Shown in pieces: positions 1 through 6,091 of a stretch of 11,504 nucleotides of DNA. The position numbers and the translations under genes are program-made. The stretch is from positions 1 to 11,504 of the forward strand of contig CAIYQH010000326.1 in assembly GCA_903928285.1 (NCBI GenBank), given 5' to 3'. Source of the stretch: an uncultured Bacteroidales bacterium (GTDB lineage: Bacteria; Bacteroidota; Bacteroidia; Bacteroidales; FEN-979). The notes under the pieces were generated by a model that worked only from the letters and a program-made list of their open reading frames with translations, had not been told where the DNA came from and did no database searches. Within the stretch, counting starts at the first letter, position 1; every line of letters begins with the position of its first letter.

Positions 1-1192
1 TAACTATATTAAAGGTATCGATTGCGATTACTAATTCTTCGTTTGTCGGCATGACCATTGCCACAACGGGAGATCCCGGTTTGGTCAGAATGGCCTCTTT
101 TCCCCGGGTACGATTTCGTTCAGAATCGAACTGAACACCCAGGAACTCCATCCCTTCCAGGATTCTGCCGCGGGAATCAAGGTCGTTTTCACCAATGCCC
201 CCGGCAAGGATGATCAGGTCAACACCCCCCATGGCAGCGGCATAGGAGCCGATATATTTTTTCACGCGATAAGCATACATGTCGAGTGCGAGCTGGGCCC
301 GTTTGTTTCCGTTACCGGCTGCCTGCTCCACATCGCGCATGTCGAACGAAATTCCTGAAATCCCGCAAACGCCGCTCTTTTTATTGAACATGGCGTTGGT
401 ATCGGCAATACTGAGGTTTTCCTTTTCTGCCATAAAAAGCAATACCCCCAGATCCACATCGCCGCTGCGGGTACCCATCATCAAACCCTCCAGCGGGGTG
501 AACCCCATTGAAGTGTCGACCGATTTTCCGTTGAGGATGGCAGCAATGGAAGATCCATTGCCCAGGTGGCAGGTAATAATTTTCAGGTTGTTAAAATCTT
601 TGCCGAGATAGCGGCATGCCTTCATGGCTACATATTTATGCGATGTTCCATGAAATCCATACCGGCGGATCCTGTATTTTTCATAATATTCATAGGGAAT
701 CGCATAGAGATAGGAATAGGCCGGCATCGTCTGGTGAAAGGAGGTGTCGAACACCGCTACCTGCGGAACATCCGGAAGGATGGCTTCGATGGAGAGAATC
801 CCCTTCAGGTTGGCAGGGTTGTGCAACGGAGCCAGTTCGATACATTTTTCAATATCATTTTTAACATTCTGCGTGATCAGCACGCTGGTCTTGAAATTTT
901 CACCTCCATGAGCAACGCGGTGACCGACGGCAAGAATTTCAGTCTCATCCTTGATGACGCCATAGACCGGATCCTTCAGGGTTTTTAATATCAGGTTAAT
1001 CCCGATCTGGTGATCCGGAACCTCCTGGGCTAATTTGTATTTTTCTTTACCGGTAACCTGGTGAACCAGTTCGCTGGTTGGTAACCCGATCCTGTCAAGC
1101 AGCCCTTTGGCCTTGAGATCGGCGGTATCAGAAAGCTCGATTAACTGATATTTGATCGATGAACTACCGCAGTTTAAAACTAGAATTTTCAT
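1..1192 (-). CDS. ackA: Acetate kinase (partial, C-terminus cut by window edge)
   Basis: Cytosolic enzyme interconverting acetyl phosphate + ADP and acetate + ATP, the ATP-yielding last step of acetate fermentation. The reverse strand reads open from an ATG at 1192-1190 for 397 codons to base 2 without a stop; the family is about 400 residues, so only a few are missing. The whole family signature is visible: N-terminal LNCGSSSIKYQL with Asn7, GHRVAHGG with Arg92, VFDTSFHQTMP with the catalytic Asp149, FHGTSH with His181, HLGNGSS near 210, DTSMGFTPLEG then MMGTRSGD with Arg242, and GGIGEND near 331-337. No key residue is missing. It is the first gene after a divergent promoter region, so pta, its usual partner, is not immediately upstream; it could lie downstream, outside the window. 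Identification is firm. Confidence 0.97.
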   Translation of the reverse strand, partial: MKILVLNCGSSSIKYQLIELSDTADLKAKGLLDRIGLPTSELVHQVTGKEKYKLAQEVPDHQIGINLILKTLKDPVYGVIKDETEILAVGHRVAHGGENFKTSVLITQNVKNDIEKCIELAPLHNPANLKGILSIEAILPDVPQVAVFDTSFHQTMPAYSYLYAIPYEYYEKYRIRRYGFHGTSHKYVAMKACRYLGKDFNNLKIITCHLGNGSSIAAILNGKSVDTSMGFTPLEGLMMGTRSGDVDLGVLLFMAEKENLSIADTNAMFNKKSGVCGISGISFDMRDVEQAAGNGNKRAQLALDMYAYRVKKYIGSYAAAMGGVDLIILAGGIGENDLDSRGRILEGMEFLGVQFDSERNRTRGKEAILTKPGSPVVAMVMPTNEELVIAIDTFNIV

Positions 1193-1276
1193 AGAAACAG
1201 TAGAATAATGAGTAATTAAGTGTGGTTTGACCTTCCTTCTGCAAACCAAGCATGAAAGAGCTAATGTTAGGGTATG

Positions 1277-1307
1277 CAAACATACAACATTATTATGTTT
1301 TACCAAA
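1277..1307 (-). promoter_or_regulatory. Bacteroidetes-type promoter for ackA
   Basis: Read on the minus strand, TTTG (1307-1304) is followed after 19 bp by TATGTTTG (1284-1277). This matches the known Bacteroidetes primary sigma pattern (TTTG at -33, TAnnTTTG at -7) in both boxes and spacing. Transcription would start near 1270, leaving a 5' leader of roughly 75-80 nt before the ackA start. The -7 box lies inside a short inverted repeat, TATG-CAAA-CATA on the plus strand at 1273-1284. The assignment rests on pattern match only. Confidence 0.7.
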
Positions 1308-1400
1308 AAAAATAAAAAAAAATAACGTAACAAATACTTTTTTTCACCCTTTAATCGAATTTGCAGAAAGGGGTTAATCCTTATTGAATGGATTTAATTG

Positions 1401-1408
1401 TATTTTTG
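1401..1408 (+). promoter_or_regulatory. Putative -7 element for the GH3-led gene block
   Basis: TATTTTTG fits the Bacteroidetes -7 consensus TAnnTTTG and lies 25 nt before the ATG at 1433, which would give a leader of about 15-20 nt. No good -33 TTTG is found at the expected distance; the nearest TTG (1384-1386) is only 14 bp away. The call is therefore tentative. Confidence 0.4.
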
Positions 1409-1432
1409 GTCACCCTAACTGCTGCTTAAAAT

Positions 1433-2953
1433 ATGGCATTAATCAATTCTGTTATTTCGTGGCTGATGAAGAAGAGAATTCATCAGATCGAACTTTTTAT
1501 GAAGTACCCGCACGAGGTGCAGACGGAATGGCTGCGCAAACTGGTATTAACGGCGCGGAATACGGAATGGGGCCGACAATATGATTTCAAATCGGTACTA
1601 ACCCCTGAGCAATTCAAAGACCGTCTGCCTGTACGCGATTACGAAACCTTTAAACAGTCGATAAACCGGTTGCGCCATGGGGAACAGAACATTCTGTGGC
1701 CCTCTGAAATCAAGTGGTTTGCAAAATCTTCCGGAACCACCTGTGATAAAAGCAAGTTCATCCCTGTTAGCCAGGAAGCCCTCGAAGAGTGTCATTTTAA
1801 AGGGGGTAAGGATCTGCTTTCCATATACTGCAACAACCATCCCGAGACCAGGCTTTTCGACGGGAAATCGATTGCCATGGGAGGCTCCCACCAGATCAAG
1901 GAGATCAACAATGAATTATATTACCAGGGCGACCTGTCGGCCATTCTGATCCAGAACCTGCCTGGCTGGGTGGAATTTATGCGGACGCCAAACCTGTCGA
2001 TTGCCCTGATGGATGAATGGGAAAGCAAGATTGAAATGATGGCTGCTGCAACAATACAGCATGATGTGACGAATATCTCCGGTGTCCCTTCATGGACGCT
2101 CCTGTTATTCAAACGGATACTGGAGATGACAGGAAAAAGGAACATTCTGGATGTCTGGCCCAATTTTGAACTGTTCGTCCATGGCGGGGTTAATTTCTCG
2201 CCTTACAAGGAGCAATTCCGGCTTATCCTCCCCTCTGAAAAGGTCAATTATCTGGAAACATACAATGCATCCGAAGGATTTTTCGGTATCCAGGATCGTG
2301 ATGGTGAAGATGATATGCTGTTGATGCTGGATTATGGCATCTACTATGAGTTCATCCCCCCCGACCAGGTTGGAAGGGAGTATCCCGATGCCTGCAGTCT
2401 CGAACAGGTTGAACTCCACACCAACTATGCAATGGTCATAACAACCAATGCCGGTTTATGGCGCTATCTGATCGGAGATACCATACAATTTACCTCATGC
2501 CGACCTTACAGGATTAAAATTTCGGGCCGTACCCGGAACTTCATTAATGCCTTTGGCGAGGAATTGATTATCGACAATGCTGAAAAAGCCATGGCGGTTG
2601 CATGTGAACGCAGCCATGCCATTGTTGCGGAATACACGGCAGCTCCTGTTTATTTTAACGGCAAGTCAAAAGGGGCGCATGAATGGCTGATTGAATTCGA
2701 GAAACAACCTGATGATATTGCTTTCTTTACCAGCGCGCTGGATACAGCGCTTAAATCTCTCAATTCTGATTATGAAGCCAAACGATACCATGACCTGCTG
2801 CTGGTAGAACCGCAAATCAGGATATTACCGGCAAATACCTTCTACCAGTGGCTGAAACACAAAGGTAAACTGGGCGGGCAGCATAAAGTCCCGCGACTGG
2901 CAAACGACCGTAAATATGTAGATGAAATCCTGCAAATGATGTCAGGGAATTGA
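1433..2953 (+). CDS. GH3 auxin-responsive-promoter family protein (acyl-adenylating enzyme)
   Basis: A 506-residue bacterial member of the GH3 family. Plant GH3 enzymes belong to the ANL adenylate-forming superfamily: they activate a carboxylic acid (jasmonate, auxin) with ATP and join it to an amino acid. Visible motifs in order are the phosphate-binding loop SSGTT followed by KSKFIP (residues 99-110), YNASEGFFG (277-285), LWRYLIGD (342-349), the hinge-like SGRTRNFINAFGEEL (364-378), and a C-terminal KLGGQHKVPRL near 478-488. All the ATP-binding motifs are intact, so an active adenylating enzyme is expected, but the bacterial acyl and amine substrates cannot be told from sequence. No signal peptide or membrane segment is seen, so it is probably cytosolic. 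The ATG at 1433 follows an AT-rich leader without a Shine-Dalgarno sequence, common in this phylum. It leads a tight six-gene block. Confidence 0.9.
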   Translation: MALINSVISWLMKKRIHQIELFMKYPHEVQTEWLRKLVLTARNTEWGRQYDFKSVLTPEQFKDRLPVRDYETFKQSINRLRHGEQNILWPSEIKWFAKSSGTTCDKSKFIPVSQEALEECHFKGGKDLLSIYCNNHPETRLFDGKSIAMGGSHQIKEINNELYYQGDLSAILIQNLPGWVEFMRTPNLSIALMDEWESKIEMMAAATIQHDVTNISGVPSWTLLLFKRILEMTGKRNILDVWPNFELFVHGGVNFSPYKEQFRLILPSEKVNYLETYNASEGFFGIQDRDGEDDMLLMLDYGIYYEFIPPDQVGREYPDACSLEQVELHTNYAMVITTNAGLWRYLIGDTIQFTSCRPYRIKISGRTRNFINAFGEELIIDNAEKAMAVACERSHAIVAEYTAAPVYFNGKSKGAHEWLIEFEKQPDDIAFFTSALDTALKSLNSDYEAKRYHDLLLVEPQIRILPANTFYQWLKHKGKLGGQHKVPRLANDRKYVDEILQMMSGN

Positions 2954-2987
2954 ATCCTTTTCTTAATTTTGATCAAAAATAAAACCT

Positions 2988-3602
2988 ATGCATATTGCAA
3001 TCGCCGGAAATATCGGATCCGGGAAAACAACCCTGACCAGCTTGCTGGCGAAACATTTCGGGTGGGAACCCCATTACGAGGATGTAGATACAAATCCTTA
3101 CCTGAACAGCTTTTACGAGGATATGCAGCGTTGGTCTTTTAACCTTCAGATATATTTTCTGAACAGCCGTTTCCGGCAGGTGGTTGACATCCGCAATTCG
3201 GGGAAAACAGTGGTGCAGGACCGGACCATCTATGAAGACGCCTTCATCTTTGCCCCCAACCTGCATTCGATGAACCTGATGAGTACCCGCGACTTTGAAA
3301 ATTACAGGTCCCTTTTTGACCTGATGAGTACCTTTATCCAACCCCCCGATTTGCTGATATACCTGCGCGCAAGTGTCTCAACCCTCGTCAGCCAGATCCA
3401 AAAACGGGGCAGGGAATATGAAAATGCCATCAGGCTCGACTACCTGAAGAACCTGAACGAAATGTATGAAGAATGGATCGAAGGGTATAAATTCGGTAAA
3501 CTGCTTATCATCGATGCCGACAACCTTAAGGTGAGTGAGAATCCTGAGGATCTCGGAGCCGTTATTGAAAAAATAAATGCCCAGCTTCATGGACTTTTTT
3601 AA
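2988..3602 (+). CDS. Deoxynucleoside kinase (dAdo/dGuo kinase-like)
   Basis: A 204-residue cytosolic kinase of the deoxyribonucleoside kinase family, which transfers phosphate from ATP to the 5'-hydroxyl of a salvaged deoxynucleoside. The P-loop GNIGSGKTT is at residues 7-15 with Lys13. EDVDTNPYL (31-39) holds Glu31, the probable catalytic base, and is followed by FNLQIYFLNSRF (51-62). The DRTIYED motif (78-84) corresponds to the DRS/ERS motif of the family. An Arg-rich lid, KRGREYE, then YLKNLNEMYEEW follows at about 137-162. The length matches bacterial dAdo/dGuo kinases. Which base it prefers cannot be fixed by eye. It begins 34 bp after the GH3 gene and ends 12 bp before kdsB, so it is probably co-transcribed with both. 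Confidence 0.9.
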   Translation: MHIAIAGNIGSGKTTLTSLLAKHFGWEPHYEDVDTNPYLNSFYEDMQRWSFNLQIYFLNSRFRQVVDIRNSGKTVVQDRTIYEDAFIFAPNLHSMNLMSTRDFENYRSLFDLMSTFIQPPDLLIYLRASVSTLVSQIQKRGREYENAIRLDYLKNLNEMYEEWIEGYKFGKLLIIDADNLKVSENPEDLGAVIEKINAQLHGLF

Positions 3603-3614
3603 CCTGTTTTCCTG

Positions 3615-4373
3615 ATGAAGATTCTCGGGATCATCCCCGCCCGCTATGCCTCAACCAGGTTTCAGGGCAAACCGCTTGTGATCATCGAAGGCAAAAGCAT
3701 GATTCGGCGGGTTTACGAACAGTCCTTGAAATGTGCCTCCCTCTCGAAGGTCGTTGTTGCCACTGAAAGCGAAGTGATAAGTCATCATGTTATGAAATTT
3801 GGGGGGAATGTTATGTTGACCGGCGATCATCACCGCAGTGGAACCGAAAGGTGTCAGGAGGTGGTTGAAAAACTGGCGGCAGTTGGTGAAACATATGATT
3901 ATGTGATTAATATACAGGGGGATGAACCGTTTATTGAACCGGATCAGATCAGCCAGCTGGCCTGTTGTTTCAACGATTCCCGCGTCAGACTGGCAACCCT
4001 GATTAAAAAGATCACACTTCCGGAGGATCTTACCAATCCCAATGTGGTGAAAGCCGTGGTTGATCATCAGGGTGCCGCCCTGCTTTTCAGCCGCTCCGCC
4101 ATACCCTTCACACGCGGAATTGAACAGAATGAGTGGTTGTCGGTCAATACCTATTATAAACATATTGGGATCTACGGATATCACTCTCGGACACTTGGCG
4201 AAATTGTGAAACTTCCTCCCTGCCGGATGGAACTGGCTGAATCGCTGGAACAACTCCGATGGCTTTGGTATGGTTACAGGATTAATACACAAATAACAGA
4301 ATATGAAGGGATTGCGATAGACACACCGGACGATTTGCTAAAAATTACCAACAGGAACGGAACCTTTTTGTAA
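3615..4373 (+). CDS. kdsB: 3-deoxy-manno-octulosonate cytidylyltransferase (CMP-KDO synthetase)
   Basis: Cytosolic enzyme that activates KDO with CTP to give CMP-KDO and pyrophosphate, the donor for the inner core of lipopolysaccharide. The 252-residue protein is of normal length. Visible signatures are the nucleotide-binding IIPARYASTRFQGKPL (residues 6-21, with Lys19), VVVATES (46-52), HHRSGTERCQEV (72-83), the metal-binding NIQGDEPFI (99-107, Asp103), SRSAIPF about 157-163, and a C-terminal IAIDTPDDL that carries the second metal-binding Asp. The ATG lies 12 bp after the kinase stop codon. Other LPS genes are not seen next to it, so the gene sits in a mixed housekeeping block. Identification is firm. 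Confidence 0.97.
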   Translation: MKILGIIPARYASTRFQGKPLVIIEGKSMIRRVYEQSLKCASLSKVVVATESEVISHHVMKFGGNVMLTGDHHRSGTERCQEVVEKLAAVGETYDYVINIQGDEPFIEPDQISQLACCFNDSRVRLATLIKKITLPEDLTNPNVVKAVVDHQGAALLFSRSAIPFTRGIEQNEWLSVNTYYKHIGIYGYHSRTLGEIVKLPPCRMELAESLEQLRWLWYGYRINTQITEYEGIAIDTPDDLLKITNRNGTFL

Positions 4374-4401
4374 TATTTACGTATCTTAGCATGTTGATAA
4401 A

Positions 4402-5418
4402 ATGCAGAAAATGGACATCAGGAGTTGCATAGCAGAACTGTTATCGGTACATGATTGCGTCATCATTCCCGGGCTGGGAGGCTTTATAGGGAACTATGCC
4501 CCTGCCCGCATTGATCCGGTGTATCACGCCTTTCAGCCTCCATTTAAAAAACTTCTCTTCAATGTCAACCTGAAGCAAAATGACGGTCTTTTAGCCAACG
4601 CGGTTGCCGATTCGCTTGGAACCTCCTATCAGGATGGCTGTAATCTGACCGAACAATTTGCAGAGGAATGCCGCCAGGCCTTGCAGTCTGGAACCAAGGT
4701 GATCATTCCGGGTATCGGACAACTTCATTCAGGCAGGGAGGGTAACATCCAGTTTGAACAGGATAAATCGTTCAATTTACTTGCTGAATCGTTTGGTCTA
4801 AGCTCCTTTATCTCCCCGCCTGTAACCCGGAATGGCTCCCTCTTAAGCCGGGAGCCGCTGACCATCACAGGCGGGATACCTCAAGGCAGAAAAAGCCTCG
4901 TTGTTCCCCGCGTGCTCAAATGGGCCGCCATCCTCGCACTGCCGATCGGATGCGCCGCCATCATCGGGTTGACCCGGTATGATCAAATTTCGGTCAATGC
5001 CACCAGCAATGCCAATATCCTGAGTTCATTCCTTACCCGTTTCTCCACCGCCTCCCTGGTTGAAAAAAAGGAGGCTCCCCGCAAACCGGCATTTACCGCC
5101 CGTATAGCGCCTGTGCCTGTTAAACAGGTAACCGCACCGGTCAGGCAGGAAGATGAACCGGTTACGGAAGTCCCTTCTGCCGTTAAGGCTGACGATGCCT
5201 TTGCCGTCATTGTCGGGGCGTTCAGGCTGAAGGAAAATGCGGAGACTTGTGTTGCAGACTTGAAACGGAAGGGAATGGATGCCTCCATATTCGACCGCTC
5301 AAGAACCGGGCTTTACCGGGTTGCCATTGGCACCTGTTCGCAGCGTGATAAAGCCGGCGAATTGTTAGCCCGCACTAAATCCTCCGACTTCAGGGATGCC
5401 TGGTTACTCGCAAAATAG
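4402..5418 (+). CDS. CCDC81-type HU domain and SPOR domain membrane protein
   Basis: A 338-residue single-pass membrane protein of a kind known in Bacteroidetes. Residues 1 to about 60 (with IIPGLGGFIGNY) and about 65-140 (with VIIPGIGQL) look like the two halves of a prokaryotic CCDC81-type HU module, a fold related to the DNA-binding HU/IHF proteins. A hydrophobic helix follows at about 171-190 (VLKWAAILALPIGCAAIIGL), preceded by basic residues (GRKSLVVPRVLK), which predicts the N-terminus in the cytosol. A Pro/Ala/Val-rich linker runs to about 260, and a SPOR domain (266-338, beginning FAVIVGAF) lies in the periplasm, where SPOR domains bind denuded septal peptidoglycan. Cys283 and Cys312 both lie in this domain. 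The likely role is in the envelope or division, but no exact function is known. The ATG at 4402 is used; an in-frame ATG at 4411 is an alternative start. It begins 28 bp after kdsB. Confidence 0.85.
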   Translation: MQKMDIRSCIAELLSVHDCVIIPGLGGFIGNYAPARIDPVYHAFQPPFKKLLFNVNLKQNDGLLANAVADSLGTSYQDGCNLTEQFAEECRQALQSGTKVIIPGIGQLHSGREGNIQFEQDKSFNLLAESFGLSSFISPPVTRNGSLLSREPLTITGGIPQGRKSLVVPRVLKWAAILALPIGCAAIIGLTRYDQISVNATSNANILSSFLTRFSTASLVEKKEAPRKPAFTARIAPVPVKQVTAPVRQEDEPVTEVPSAVKADDAFAVIVGAFRLKENAETCVADLKRKGMDASIFDRSRTGLYRVAIGTCSQRDKAGELLARTKSSDFRDAWLLAK

Positions 5419-5425
5419 TTGATCT

Positions 5426-6091
5426 GTGGGTAAAAAAAAACTGGTTCACTTTCAGGAAAATCTTTTGTTTCCACACCTCTTCCAACCCGATTACAATGAT
5501 CTTACCCCTGCATTTTCATTACGTGGGAAATGGCATGAGAAGTTCTTCGGAAATAATCATCCCCTTACAGTTGAACTGGGCTGCGGGAAAGGTGAGTATG
5601 CGGTAGGGCTTGCAGCCCGTTATCCTGAAAGAAATTTCATCGGCATTGACTGGAAAGGTGCACGACTCTGGAGAGGTTGTAAAACCGTATCAGAGCAGCA
5701 GATGAAAAATGTTGCCTTTGTCCGTACCCAGGTAGGCCTGGTTGAAAGCATATTTGCTCCCGGGGAGGTCGCTGAAATATGGATCACCTTTCCGGACCCC
5801 CAGGTGGGGAAAGAACGTCTCCGTCTTACGGCCCCCCTTTTTCTTGACAAATACAGGAACATCCTCGCCCCTGACGGGATCATCCACCTGAAAACGGATG
5901 ATGCCTTTTTTTACAACTTTACCCTCGGGGTAGTGCAGCAGAACCAACATCGTTTGTTATGGTCTACCGATGACCTGTATCATTCCGGTACCACCGATGA
6001 TGTGGCTTCCATCCGGACCTATTATGAAACAAGGTGGCTCGGAATGGGGAAAAAGATCTGTTATGTTAAATTCCAACCCTGTAACCTATGA
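5426..6091 (+). CDS. trmB: tRNA (guanine-N7)-methyltransferase, GTG start
   Basis: Methylates guanine 46 in the variable loop of many tRNAs, using S-adenosylmethionine. The 221-residue protein shows the SAM-binding VELGCGKGEYAVGLA (about 49-63), FIGIDWKGARLWRG (about 71-84), NVAFVRTQ, the family hallmark WITFPDPQVGKERLRL (about 119-134), the LKTDD motif (about 154-158) and a C-terminal TYYETRWLGMGKKICYVKF. The start is GTG at 5426: an in-frame TGA at 5420-5422 rules out anything longer, and starting later would lose the N-terminal GKKKLVHFQEN that is typical of the family in this phylum. The gene starts 7 bp after the SPOR gene and its TGA overlaps the ATG of the peptidase gene (ATGA), which suggests translational coupling. 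Codons 3-5 form a run of nine A. Confidence 0.96.
   Translation: MGKKKLVHFQENLLFPHLFQPDYNDLTPAFSLRGKWHEKFFGNNHPLTVELGCGKGEYAVGLAARYPERNFIGIDWKGARLWRGCKTVSEQQMKNVAFVRTQVGLVESIFAPGEVAEIWITFPDPQVGKERLRLTAPLFLDKYRNILAPDGIIHLKTDDAFFYNFTLGVVQQNQHRLLWSTDDLYHSGTTDDVASIRTYYETRWLGMGKKICYVKFQPCNL

Larger units (their letters stand above)
1193..1432. other. Divergent intergenic region ackA / GH3 gene
   Basis: This AT-rich 240-bp gap separates two divergent genes. It holds the ackA promoter on the minus strand, a run of A-tracts (about 1305-1325), a -7-like element for the plus-strand genes at 1401-1408, and an inverted pair of the 9-mer TTTGCAGAA (plus strand 1360-1368, minus strand 1245-1237). I see no RNA gene, no convincing small ORF and no terminator hairpin. 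Confidence 0.8.

Noticed and set aside
566..988. 140-codon open frame on the plus strand
   Set aside because: It is antisense to acetate kinase, which is unambiguous on the minus strand.
1384..1584. 66-codon open frame overlapping the start of the GH3 gene
   Set aside because: It lies in another frame, mostly within the GH3 coding region, and its start falls in the promoter region; no protein family is suggested.
3651..4292. 213-codon open frame on the minus strand
   Set aside because: It lies entirely inside kdsB on the opposite strand and encodes no recognisable domain; kdsB carries all the family motifs.
4374..4401. Separate promoter before the HU-SPOR gene (TATCTTAG at 4384-4391)
   Set aside because: The -7 match is imperfect, and TTTG upstream is only about 11 bp away, so it does not fit the Bacteroidetes promoter spacing.
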